Positions 9,206 to 17,741 of a DNA stretch of 64,000 nucleotides are shown in pieces. Position 1 is the first letter of the stretch. Every line of letters starts with the position of its first letter. Origin of the DNA: an uncultured Pelagibacteraceae bacterium (GTDB taxonomy: Bacteria > Pseudomonadota > Alphaproteobacteria > Pelagibacterales > Pelagibacteraceae); NCBI GenBank assembly GCA_902595595.1, contig CACJQX010000002.1:29336-93335 (forward strand). The letters run 5' to 3'. Both the position numbers and the translations under genes were made by a program. The notes beneath the pieces were generated by a model. It was given only the letters and a program-made list of their open reading frames with translations, was not told the origin of the DNA and made no database searches.

Positions 9206-10216
9206 ATGAAAAAAGCACTTAACCTTGGAGTAATCGGAATAGATCATGGTCATATTTTCGATATGCTAGATGAAATGATTAAAGAAGGTTGTAACTGTAA
9301 TTACTTTTGGACAGATGGGGATCCTTTAACTCTTCAAGAATTTAATAAAAAATATCCAAATATTAAAAGAAAAGAAAATAAAGAGGAAATATTAAACGAC
9401 TCATCTATTGATATGATTTTAATATCTTCAATCCCTGCAGATAGAGCTGGTCATTCAATAGATGCCTTAAAAGCTGGGAAAGATGTTATGGTAGATAAAC
9501 CAGGCTGTACTACGTTAGATCAGTTAAATAATTTGAAAAACACTGTTAAAGAAACTGGAAAGATATGGTCTGTAAATTTTTCTGAAAGATTTCATGTTGC
9601 TGCAGTTGCTAAAGCAGAAAAATTAGTCAATGAGGGCAAAATAGGAAAAGTAAAACAAACTATTGGTACAGGTCCCCATAGACAGGGTAATTATGAAAGA
9701 CCTGATTGGTTTTATAATCGTCAAAGTTATGGAGGAATTATTACCGATATTGGTTCTCACCAAATTCATCAATTTTTAGTTTTTACAAACTCAAATCAGG
9801 CAAAAATCAATCATGCATTAGTAGAAAACACCACAAAGAAAGATATGCCTGGTTTTCAAGATTTTGGTGAAGTGAACCTTACTGGTAATGGTGGGCATGG
9901 TTATATTCGCCTGGATTGGTTTACTCCAGATGCCCTTCCAACCTGGGGAGATGGCAGATTGTTAATCCTTGGAGACAAAGGTTTTATTGAAATAAGAAAA
10001 TATACAGACTTAGCAAAATCAGAAAAAGGTAATCATTTATTTTTAGCAAATAATGATGAGGTGAAGCATATTGATTGTTCTAATGTCAAGCTACCCTACT
10101 TTAATAATTTAATTAATGATGTTTTAAACAGAACAGAAACTGCGTGTCCTCAAGAAATTACTTATCTTTCAATGGAACTTGCCATTAAAGCTCAAGAGCA
10201 AGCTGAAAAAAAATGA
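9206..10216 (+). CDS. Gfo/Idh/MocA family oxidoreductase (first copy)
   Basis: A 336-residue NAD(P)-dependent dehydrogenase. The N-terminal Rossmann fold begins with NLGVIGIDHGHIF, and the conserved EKP motif appears as VDKPGCT, a known variant. The C-terminal half has the GIITDIGSHQIHQF region with the histidine typical of family substrate sites. It starts three bases after the dioxygenase stop and overlaps the next oxidoreductase by four bases. Substrate cannot be read from sequence; sugars, inositols and related polyols are common. Confidence 0.85.
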   Translation: MKKALNLGVIGIDHGHIFDMLDEMIKEGCNCNYFWTDGDPLTLQEFNKKYPNIKRKENKEEILNDSSIDMILISSIPADRAGHSIDALKAGKDVMVDKPGCTTLDQLNNLKNTVKETGKIWSVNFSERFHVAAVAKAEKLVNEGKIGKVKQTIGTGPHRQGNYERPDWFYNRQSYGGIITDIGSHQIHQFLVFTNSNQAKINHALVENTTKKDMPGFQDFGEVNLTGNGGHGYIRLDWFTPDALPTWGDGRLLILGDKGFIEIRKYTDLAKSEKGNHLFLANNDEVKHIDCSNVKLPYFNNLINDVLNRTETACPQEITYLSMELAIKAQEQAEKK

Positions 10217-11292
10217 AAAAATATCAAGTAGCAATAATTGGAACCAATATAGGAGCAAAACATTTTGAAGATTTTCAAAAAGTATCTGAGAGATTTAATG
10301 TTCACACATTATGTGGTTTAACTAGGGAGGCTATTGATAAAATATTACAATCAAATAACGAGACAAAAGTTTCTCTAAATTTTGATGATGTATTAAAAGT
10401 TAAAGAAATTGATATAATTGATATTTGCCTCCCACCTCATTTGCACTTTTCTGCTTGTAAAAAAGCTATGGAAGCTGGAAAGCATGTAATTTGTGAAAAG
10501 CCATTAGTATCAAGTCTTAAAGAAGTCGATGAATTAGAAAAGATCAGTAAAGAAACAGGTAAAATTATTTTTCCTGTTTTCCAATATCGATATGGTCTAG
10601 GATTTTCAAAATTAAAAGCATTAATAAAATCTGGTTTAACTGGAAAACCTTTGGTTGCTTCATTAGAAACTCATTGGAATAGAGGAAAAGATTATTATTC
10701 AAAACCTTGGAGAGGAACTTGGGAAGGTGAACAAGGTGGAGCTATATTAAGCCATTCAATTCATATTCATGATTTAGTTGCTATGATGCTAGGTCCTGTT
10801 TCAAATGTATTTGCTAAATTATCAACGAGAGTAAATGATATTGAGGTTGAAGATTGTGCAGCTTTATCAATTGAAATGGAAAATGGGACATTGGTTACTA
10901 GCTCAATTACACTTGGAGCTGCAAACGATACAAGCAGACTTAGATTTTGTTTTGAAGGATTAACGGCTGAGTCTGGCGCATCTCCGGATAAACCATACAG
11001 TCCAGCTGATGATAAATGGGAATTTATACCAAGAGCTCCTATAACTCAAGCTCAAATAGATGAAGTACTATTAAAAGTAAAAGAACCAAAATCATGGTAT
11101 GCAGGTATGTTTGATGAAATTGCAAATAAACTAGATGGATCTCCTAGTGATGAAGTAACTTTATCAGATGCTAGAAAGTCTCTAGAATTTGTAACCGCTG
11201 TGTATGATTCTTCTAGACAAAATAAGAATATTAAACTTCCAATCAATAAAGATAATCCTTTATATAACTCTTGGTTACCTTTAAATAATTAA
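10213..11292 (+). CDS. Gfo/Idh/MocA family oxidoreductase (second copy)
   Basis: A 359-residue member of the same family as its upstream neighbour but clearly diverged. It has the Rossmann start VAIIGTNIGAKHF, the full EKP motif in HVICEKPLVSS, and GGAILSHSIHIHDLVAMMLG in the substrate domain. The start overlaps the previous gene by four bases. Two different family members together with a PhyH dioxygenase suggest successive oxidation steps on one carbon skeleton, an inference from context. Confidence 0.87.
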   Translation: MKKYQVAIIGTNIGAKHFEDFQKVSERFNVHTLCGLTREAIDKILQSNNETKVSLNFDDVLKVKEIDIIDICLPPHLHFSACKKAMEAGKHVICEKPLVSSLKEVDELEKISKETGKIIFPVFQYRYGLGFSKLKALIKSGLTGKPLVASLETHWNRGKDYYSKPWRGTWEGEQGGAILSHSIHIHDLVAMMLGPVSNVFAKLSTRVNDIEVEDCAALSIEMENGTLVTSSITLGAANDTSRLRFCFEGLTAESGASPDKPYSPADDKWEFIPRAPITQAQIDEVLLKVKEPKSWYAGMFDEIANKLDGSPSDEVTLSDARKSLEFVTAVYDSSRQNKNIKLPINKDNPLYNSWLPLNN

Positions 11293-11294
11293 AC

Positions 11295-11762
11295 ATGGCA
11301 GATTCAAATAAAGCACCAAACGATTTTTTTGATAATTGGAATAAAATTCAATCTATGTCATATAAAAATGTCATTGAGTTACTTGTGAAGAGAAGTAGCG
11401 AAAAAAAGATATTAGCTTTAATCCAATTTGAATTAGATCAATTTTCAGAAAATGTTCAAAACGATTTAGCTATTTCTGAAACAAGTTCTTTCTATCAAGA
11501 AATATCTAATCTTTTCAGAGATTCAAACTGGTGGTCAACTGCTACAGTTACAGATGCTTGTAAATATTATTTAAATTGTGCAAGAAATAATATTTCTTAT
11601 TTTGAAAACTATGTAGAGGCAGATAGTGATTTGTCTCAAGTTCAAAAAAATGAAATATTTGCCTTGTATCAATTATGTACTTTATTTGTTTCTTGGAATG
11701 CTATTAAAGACAAACAAATCAGAGAAATAATTGATATTAGAAAAAGTTTATTTTTTAGATAA
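11295..11762 (+). CDS. Unrecognised 155-residue protein
   Basis: I do not recognise this protein. It looks mainly alpha-helical, acidic and soluble, with no signal peptide or membrane segment. It has aromatic-rich patches around SNWWSTATV and YYLNCARNN. It starts two bases after the oxidoreductase stop and its stop overlaps the following gene by one base, so it is a real member of the operon rather than chance coding. A structural or accessory role would be a guess. Confidence 0.65.
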   Translation: MADSNKAPNDFFDNWNKIQSMSYKNVIELLVKRSSEKKILALIQFELDQFSENVQNDLAISETSSFYQEISNLFRDSNWWSTATVTDACKYYLNCARNNISYFENYVEADSDLSQVQKNEIFALYQLCTLFVSWNAIKDKQIREIIDIRKSLFFR

Positions 11763-13099
11763 TGAAATACATACTTGTTATATTATTTTTTTTACAAGCA
11801 TTATCGGTATTATCATCTGCAAATGAAGTTTGTGAAAAGGAAAAAAAATATAGTCAAGCTTGGTATTATAATAATTGTGATGAAAGTATTACAAAGAATG
11901 GTAATAAAAATAAAGAAACAAATAAAGTTAAAATTTATAAAAGTTGGCATATTCCACAATATGTAAAACCTGATCCTAATCTTGCTACAATAAAACATCA
12001 TTTTAAAAAAGAAATTCAGTTAGTTAAAGACTCTCAAATAGGTTGGAATAAAATCAAACCAAGCGGTAATCATAAAGAATTTAAAAAACAGTTAGAAACT
12101 AATCAATTTTTAAAAGATCAAATGAATAGCAGTAGTATACTTAGTTATCTTTATTATGAAAAGGGTAGTTTAATATATGATGAAATTACCCCAAAAAATA
12201 GATTAGGAAAATTATATAAAAATAACACTCCGTGGATTTCTAACTCCGTTGGAAAAAGTATTGTCTCCTATCTTGTTGGAAATGCGATTTGTGAAGGAAA
12301 AATTGAGGGTATTAATACAAAATTAAATGATTGGCCATTAATAAAAAATACTTTGTATTACGACCAAAAACTTATTGATATACTTAATATGAATGCTGGT
12401 GACAAAAACTATGTCAGCGACTCAGATGGAATGAGGTCAACTAAAAGATGGTATAATGTTCATACTATAAAAGCATTAGCTAATAGAGAACTTAAAAACT
12501 CTAAACCAATAGAATATTCAAAAAGAAAATATTATTATAATGGATTAGCCACTAACATTATTATCAATTATTTAGTTCACAAAACTGATTATAAATTTAA
12601 AGATTTTTTAAATAAAACCTTTAAAGACAAAGTTAAAAATCAACATATTGTTAGATCTAAAAAAATCTTGTTTGTTAGAAATGATAAAAATAGGCAAACA
12701 AAAAAAAGAACTAAAATTAAAGACGGAATCTCTACATATACGTTTTATGCAACCAGATATGATTATCTTAGAATTGCAAAAGCTATGTTAGATGATTGGC
12801 AAAAAGATACATGCGTTGGTAAATATTTAAAAGATTTGGCAAAAAATAAAATTCCAAAAAAAAGGTACATTTATGAGGAAAAAGGTTTTAGATTTTCATC
12901 TAAATCTTATGCAGGACAATTTTACTTGGATTATTTAGATTTAGAAGAAAGAAACATTTTTGGGCTGGATGGTTATGGAGGTCAAAATATAATGATTGAT
13001 TTTGATGAATCTAGAATAATTGTTATCAACACAGTACATACTAATTATGACTTTAAAAGATTGGTTTTGGATGTTTTAAAGTATGGTAGAATAAAATAA
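11762..13099 (+). CDS. Exported serine hydrolase of the beta-lactamase/DD-peptidase fold
   Basis: A 445-residue protein with an N-terminal signal sequence (hydrophobic to about residue 20). The catalytic SxxK is Ser162-Val-Gly-Lys165 in WISNSVGKSIV, a YxN-like Tyr-Tyr-Asn occurs in KYYYNGLAT, and a GLDGYGGQ stretch sits where the third (KTG-like) motif is expected. This matches class C beta-lactamase/esterase relatives acting in the periplasm. It is Lys- and Asn-rich. It is the last gene of the dioxygenase operon; peptidase, amidase or esterase activity are all possible, and antibiotic resistance is unlikely to be its main job. Confidence 0.78.
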   Translation: MKYILVILFFLQALSVLSSANEVCEKEKKYSQAWYYNNCDESITKNGNKNKETNKVKIYKSWHIPQYVKPDPNLATIKHHFKKEIQLVKDSQIGWNKIKPSGNHKEFKKQLETNQFLKDQMNSSSILSYLYYEKGSLIYDEITPKNRLGKLYKNNTPWISNSVGKSIVSYLVGNAICEGKIEGINTKLNDWPLIKNTLYYDQKLIDILNMNAGDKNYVSDSDGMRSTKRWYNVHTIKALANRELKNSKPIEYSKRKYYYNGLATNIIINYLVHKTDYKFKDFLNKTFKDKVKNQHIVRSKKILFVRNDKNRQTKKRTKIKDGISTYTFYATRYDYLRIAKAMLDDWQKDTCVGKYLKDLAKNKIPKKRYIYEEKGFRFSSKSYAGQFYLDYLDLEERNIFGLDGYGGQNIMIDFDESRIIVINTVHTNYDFKRLVLDVLKYGRIK

Positions 13100-13107
13100 T
13101 TTTTCAG

Positions 13108-13145
13108 ATAGGATTTTATAGGATAACTCGACACTAACTCGACAC
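13108..13145 (+). repeat. Short tandem repeats before the ORF6C-like gene
   Basis: ATAGGAT occurs at 13108 and 13118 (10-base period), directly followed by two exact copies of TAACTCGACAC at 13124-13134 and 13135-13145 (11-base period). Repeats with about one helical turn spacing in a genome with almost no spare DNA suggest an operator or recombination site; function unproven. Confidence 0.6.
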
Positions 13146-13174
13146 AGAAGAGATAAAACAAGGATTTAAGTAGT

Positions 13175-13402
13175 TTGAATAAAGAAAACGCAAGCAAACT
13201 CTGGAAAATTATTCAGGAAGCTGGCGATTATTTGGTTGGGCAATTACCTGATCATCCAAATCACCCTAAAGGAAGAAACCCTTATGCTCATGTTGCTATT
13301 TGTGTAAAAAGTAAATTTAACGCAAGCTACAAAGATATTCCTGACGAACAATTTGATGAAGTGATAAAATATATTGAGTTTTTAAAAGAGAATCCTAGTT
13401 AG
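13175..13402 (+). CDS. Small ORF6C-like domain protein
   Basis: A 75-residue protein beginning with TTG, with AAGGA about 12 bases upstream. The C-terminal part, HVAICVKSKFNASYKDIP followed by a helix ending in FLKEN, resembles the ORF6C domain at the end of phage anti-repressor proteins. No N-terminal DNA-binding or Rha/BRO domain is present, so it would be a stand-alone remnant or a domesticated protein. It lies after short tandem repeats and overlaps the convergent threonine aldolase by eight bases. Family assignment is by eye and tentative. Confidence 0.55.
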   Translation: MNKENASKLWKIIQEAGDYLVGQLPDHPNHPKGRNPYAHVAICVKSKFNASYKDIPDEQFDEVIKYIEFLKENPS

Positions 13403-14444
13403 CTTTAATTGTATTTAACAATTCATCAACGTCACTATCTTTAGTATTCCAAGCAGCAACTAATCTTACCGCTTTACCATCTAATTCTTCTTCATTCATC
13501 TTGTAACCTTGAGAGTTTAGATGTTCTATTTTTTCTCTTGGAAATTTTGCAAAGACTTCGTTTGCTTCTGTTGGATAAGCAATTTCAATATCATTATGCT
13601 TGCTTAAACCATCACTTAATTTTTTTCCCATTGCATTAGCATGTTTTGCATTTCTCAACCAAACATCATTTGAAATATAAGCATCTAATTGAGCAGATAC
13701 AAAACGCATTTTAGATAATAAATGCCCTGCTCTTTTCATTAAAAAAGCAATGTCTCCAACTAATTCTTTCTTAAAAAATATAATTGCTTCAGCTGCTAAA
13801 CATCCATTTTTCGTTGCTCCAAATGACAATACATCAACCCCTGATTTCCAAGTCATCTCAGCTGGAGTTACATCTAAAGATACCAATGCATTAGCAAATC
13901 TCGCACCATCCATATGTAAATTTAAATTATGTTTATGGGTGATTTCTCCAATTTTTTTGATTTCATCTAATTGATAAACTTCTCCTGTTTCACATACTTG
14001 CGTAATGCTAACTGATGAAGGTTGCGTATGATGAACAATACCCTTTCCTCCTATAGACTGGTTTAATTCATCTGCAGTTATTTTTCCCATTATTCCAGTT
14101 AAAGGGACTAGCTTTCCACCTCCAGTATAAAATTCAGGTGCACCACATTCATCCGTATTAATATGAGACATCTTATGGCAATAAATATTTCCATATGAAG
14201 GTGTCATAGTTGATAATGCTAGAGCATTTGCTGCAGTTCCTGAGGCAGTAGGAAAAACAATTACTTCTTTTTCAAAAATTTCTGAAAACTTATCTTGCAA
14301 CTCAGTTGAGATTGGATCATTTCCATAAGGAGTGCTATCTCCATCATTCGCTTTAAGAATTGCATCTAAAACTTCAGGACATGCGCCCGCAACATTATCT
14401 GAGGCGAATTTAACTCGCTCTCTTTTTATTTTAATTTTTGCCAT
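13395..14444 (-). CDS. ltaE: Low-specificity L-threonine aldolase
   Basis: PLP-dependent aldolase that splits threonine (or allo-threonine) into glycine and acetaldehyde. The 349-residue chain opens with ASDNVAGACPEV, has the glycine/histidine-rich FPTASGTAAN and MSHINTDECG motifs, and the PLP lysine in LSFGATKNGCLAAE. It is the last gene of a minus-strand run, two bases after the amidinotransferase. As SAR11 bacteria are known to depend on glycine or serine, this is a direct glycine source and fits the glycine theme of its operon. Confidence 0.9.
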   Translation of the reverse strand: MAKIKIKRERVKFASDNVAGACPEVLDAILKANDGDSTPYGNDPISTELQDKFSEIFEKEVIVFPTASGTAANALALSTMTPSYGNIYCHKMSHINTDECGAPEFYTGGGKLVPLTGIMGKITADELNQSIGGKGIVHHTQPSSVSITQVCETGEVYQLDEIKKIGEITHKHNLNLHMDGARFANALVSLDVTPAEMTWKSGVDVLSFGATKNGCLAAEAIIFFKKELVGDIAFLMKRAGHLLSKMRFVSAQLDAYISNDVWLRNAKHANAMGKKLSDGLSKHNDIEIAYPTEANEVFAKFPREKIEHLNSQGYKMNEEELDGKAVRLVAAWNTKDSDVDELLNTIKAN

Positions 14445-14446
14445 AA

Positions 14447-15562
14447 TTATTGTTTTGGAAAGTAATCTTTAAGTTCACCCTCTCGGTAAACATCTGCAGT
14501 ACAACAATGTAAACCTCCACCAAAAGCGTAGGCATCTCTAAGTTCTACTGGTATAACTTCCATTCCTAATTTATCTAATTGTTCAGCTTGGTATTTTTCG
14601 CTTTTTTCCACACATACAGTTTTAGGATCTAAAACTAAAACATTCATTGATAGCCAAGTTGATGAATAACATAATGGAGGTGGTTCATTATGTGCTGGTT
14701 GTGCACTATCTACAATTTCCCAACCATTATCTTCAAAAAGTTTTCTTTGTTCCTTAGGTAGTCTTCTTTGTGGGTTATTGATAATTAAACCTTCTTTAAT
14801 TGGGGTAAAAGTTGCATCAATGTGAATTGGATAAGGATCACCTGGGAAGTTAACTGCGTGAACTCTGTGATCTTTATAATGTCTTTTAAGCCAATCAATT
14901 CCTTTTAAATTTGTTGTAAATCCATGTTGTACAACCAAGTCTTTCCCAAATCTCAATACATCTGCTGCATCAAATAATGGTTCTTCTTCAGTGGTTACAA
15001 AATATTTTTTTTCAGTCCACTCTAATCTTTTTTGAACACCAATTTTATCTGATAAATAATCTTTTCTGTAATCTGCATCCGTTAATCTTGGTTTTGGAGC
15101 AGACTCGTGTCTCATATTAGGATCTTGATTATAATAATCTTTTAGAAGTGGTCGGTAACATAGATATTCAAACCAACGACATCGGTAACTCATTGTAGCT
15201 TCTAAAATTTCGTTTCCTACTGTTAACAAAACATCTCTTGGTGGCATACAACCAAACATGGTTTCTGCTTCCCAATCAGGTGTGGATGTTTTTTGATTAA
15301 AATCTATTGGTGTGGGTCGATCAACTTTAATGCCTCTTTTTTCAAGCATGTTTGAAAAGTTATCTAATAATTCATTTGCTTTATCGACAGTATCTTTTGT
15401 TCTTGGTCCAAACTGACCACGCATATCACTATCTTCAGGAACTTTTGCATCTAATGCTGGCTCTGGTGCTGGTATACAAGTTCCATCCGCTCTTCCAACA
15501 ATCACATGCTTTAACGGATCCCACTCATTCCAACTATTAACAATAGTTTTATTCTCACTCAT
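14447..15562 (-). CDS. Glycine amidinotransferase-like enzyme
   Basis: A 371-residue amidinotransferase clearly similar to arginine:glycine amidinotransferase along its whole length: it opens with SWNEWDPLKHVIVGRA and keeps the catalytic triad as Asp198 (LFDAAD), His247 (IHIDATF) and Cys353 (GGGLHCC). AGAT moves the amidino group of arginine to glycine, giving ornithine and guanidinoacetate, and is reversible. No mitochondrial-type leader is present. It lies five bases from a creatinase gene, so guanidino compounds are the likely substrates; direction and exact acceptor are unknown. A role with another amine acceptor cannot be ruled out. Confidence 0.87.
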   Translation of the reverse strand: MSENKTIVNSWNEWDPLKHVIVGRADGTCIPAPEPALDAKVPEDSDMRGQFGPRTKDTVDKANELLDNFSNMLEKRGIKVDRPTPIDFNQKTSTPDWEAETMFGCMPPRDVLLTVGNEILEATMSYRCRWFEYLCYRPLLKDYYNQDPNMRHESAPKPRLTDADYRKDYLSDKIGVQKRLEWTEKKYFVTTEEEPLFDAADVLRFGKDLVVQHGFTTNLKGIDWLKRHYKDHRVHAVNFPGDPYPIHIDATFTPIKEGLIINNPQRRLPKEQRKLFEDNGWEIVDSAQPAHNEPPPLCYSSTWLSMNVLVLDPKTVCVEKSEKYQAEQLDKLGMEVIPVELRDAYAFGGGLHCCTADVYREGELKDYFPKQ

Positions 15563-15567
15563 AAAGA

Positions 15568-16785
15568 TTAGTTTTTTATAATATTATGCTCAGGGCCGAA
15601 AGGAAATTTTGTAATATTTTCTGCTCCATCTTTGCCGATCACCAAAATATCATGTTCTCTATATCCACCTGCGCCAGGATTACCTTCTGGGATCATGATC
15701 ATTGGCTCCATCGACACGACCATATTTTCTTCAAGAACAGTATCAATATCTTCTCTTAATTCTAAACCAGCTTCTCTTCCATAAAAGTGTGAAAGCATAC
15801 CAAATGAATGTCCGTAACCAAAAGTTCGATACTGAAGATAACCAAGTTCAGCAAATAAGTCATTTAGTTCATGACAGATATCAGAACATTTAACACCTGG
15901 TTTGATTAATTCTAATCCACGCTTGTGCACTTTAACATTTGCTTCCCAAGCTTTTAGTGAAGCATCATCAGCATGATCTAAAAATAAAGTTCTCTCTAGT
16001 GCAGTGTAGTATCCTGAAATCATTGGAAAAGTATTTAAAGATAAAATATCTCCTTTAACTAATTTTCTATTAGTCTTTGGATTGTGAGCTCCGTCTGTAT
16101 TGATACCAGATTGAAACCATACCCAAGTATCCATGTACTCTGCACCAGGATAGCTTTTAACAATCTCTCTTTCCATTCTATCTCTTGCTGCTATTGCTAC
16201 TTCAATCTCCGTATTATTTTCTCTAATATTTTTAACTATTTCTTCACCACCAATGTCTGCAATTCTTGCACCATTTCTAATGATCTCTATTTCTTCGTTT
16301 GATTTAATCATTCTAAGTTTCATTAAATCTTTTGAAACATCACTAAATACTGAGAAAGTAAAAATAGACCCTATTTTTTCTCGCATATCTAACGTGACAT
16401 GATCATTTTCAATTCCAATATTTTTTGGAGGTTCGTCTCTACCAATAATTGAAACAATTGCCCTTAAAAAATTATCTCTTTTCCAATCGGTATAAATAAT
16501 GTTATCACAATGGGATCTGCGCCACGGTTGACTTGCATCAATGTTAGCTGAAATTGTTGAGATTTTATTTTGAGTGATTACACATCCGTATGGTCTTCCA
16601 AAAGAACAATAAATAAAACCTGTATAATATGCAACGTTATGCATTGAGGTTAAGATGACCATATCAAGACCATTTTGATCCATCACAGATCTAAGTTTGC
16701 TTACTCGATCATCATATTCTTTATCTGTGAAAGGTAGTTTTACTTTTTCACCATTTTTAAGTTCAAAAAAATCTGGTCGTTCCAT
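15568..16785 (-). CDS. Creatinase (creatine amidinohydrolase), M24 family
   Basis: A 405-residue pita-bread-fold enzyme much closer to Pseudomonas creatinase (about 403 residues) than to Xaa-Pro peptidases. Shared landmarks include IYCSFGRPY, the ANID-x-QPWRR stretch, WFQSGINTDGAHNP, RTFGYGHSFG and PGAGGYREHD. The catalytic His is His234 (His232 in Pseudomonas), and guanidinium-binding glutamates fall at Glu264 and Glu360, the expected offset of two. The metal ligands of M24 peptidases are not all kept. Expected reaction: creatine plus water gives sarcosine and urea. One base separates it from the upstream EamA gene and five from the amidinotransferase. Guanidinoacetate or another guanidino acid could be the true substrate. 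Confidence 0.9.
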   Translation of the reverse strand: MERPDFFELKNGEKVKLPFTDKEYDDRVSKLRSVMDQNGLDMVILTSMHNVAYYTGFIYCSFGRPYGCVITQNKISTISANIDASQPWRRSHCDNIIYTDWKRDNFLRAIVSIIGRDEPPKNIGIENDHVTLDMREKIGSIFTFSVFSDVSKDLMKLRMIKSNEEIEIIRNGARIADIGGEEIVKNIRENNTEIEVAIAARDRMEREIVKSYPGAEYMDTWVWFQSGINTDGAHNPKTNRKLVKGDILSLNTFPMISGYYTALERTLFLDHADDASLKAWEANVKVHKRGLELIKPGVKCSDICHELNDLFAELGYLQYRTFGYGHSFGMLSHFYGREAGLELREDIDTVLEENMVVSMEPMIMIPEGNPGAGGYREHDILVIGKDGAENITKFPFGPEHNIIKN

Positions 16786-16786
16786 T

Positions 16787-17692
16787 TTAATTTAATGCTA
16801 TATATCTTTTGTTCCATCTCATTATTAAACTGTAATAAAATATAGATACAAAAAGAAAAAAACCACCGATTATAGTATTTGTGGATGGAACTTCATTAAT
16901 TCCAAATAATGGTAACCAAACCCAAAAAATTCCACCTACAACTTCGGTTAAAGATAATAGTGTCAATTCTGCTGCTGGTATCGCTTTAGATCCAATTGAA
17001 TATAAAATTAACCCAAAACACACTAACGTCCCATGCAAAGAAAATAAAGCTCCGTTATAACTAGATGAAAAGAAAACTAAGTTGTTTGATAAAATCATAA
17101 TTGTTGCAAACACAAAACAAAACAAACCTGCAAAAGCTACTGTTGTGAACTTTGGTGTCTCTTTTCTCCATCTTAGGGTTACAGAAAAAACTGAGAAACC
17201 AATCGAAGAAGTTAAACCAAATACAAAACCAATTAATGATTTTTCACCAGTGTTTCCAAGTGCCATAATAATGATGCCAACTGTTGCAATTATTATTGAT
17301 ATCCAAACATTGAGAGAAATTTTTTCTCTTAAAAATAAAAATGCTAATAATGCTGTAAAAAAAGGCATTGCTGCTAAACAAAGCAAAGTAACTGCAGCAC
17401 TAGTATTTGTAATTGAATAAATAAATGTAATCATAGCGATCCCCAATCCAGATCCACCGATTACTCCAGATAAACCTATTTTATAATAGTTTTTGTAAAA
17501 ATTTTTTCCTTCCTCAAAAAATAAATAAAGATTTAATAAGATGAAAATTGTTAAACCTCTGCCAAATATGTACTGCCAAGGTACCAATTGAGGATTATCC
17601 ATGTATCGAACTACTAATGGGCCAAACGACCACAATAGACCAGCAAAAAGTACAACAGGAATGGCTATCCTTGGATTTCTCAACTCTAACAT
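16787..17692 (-). CDS. EamA-family (DMT) permease of the creatinase operon
   Basis: A 301-residue ten-helix permease with the two EamA repeats; the end of the first repeat reads LCLAAMPFFTALLAFLFLRE and the second SLTEVVGGIFWVWLPLFG. It is the promoter-proximal gene of the run EamA, creatinase, amidinotransferase, threonine aldolase, separated from creatinase by one base. The position suggests transport of a guanidino compound, amino acid or product, but EamA specificity is poorly predictable. A 49-base gap separates it from moeA, where a promoter is likely. Confidence 0.85.
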   Translation of the reverse strand: MLELRNPRIAIPVVLFAGLLWSFGPLVVRYMDNPQLVPWQYIFGRGLTIFILLNLYLFFEEGKNFYKNYYKIGLSGVIGGSGLGIAMITFIYSITNTSAAVTLLCLAAMPFFTALLAFLFLREKISLNVWISIIIATVGIIIMALGNTGEKSLIGFVFGLTSSIGFSVFSVTLRWRKETPKFTTVAFAGLFCFVFATIMILSNNLVFFSSSYNGALFSLHGTLVCFGLILYSIGSKAIPAAELTLLSLTEVVGGIFWVWLPLFGINEVPSTNTIIGGFFLFVSIFYYSLIMRWNKRYIALN

Positions 17693-17741
17693 ATTCCGAA
17701 ATCTAATTGTAAATAGAATTTTCTACAACAAAAATACGTTT

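Noticed and set aside
13100..13402. Prophage remnant
   Set aside because: Only one short phage-like domain and short repeats are seen; no integrase, structural genes or attachment site pair.
15568..16785. Xaa-Pro aminopeptidase annotation for the M24 gene
   Set aside because: Full-length resemblance and active-site residues match creatinase, not metallopeptidases.
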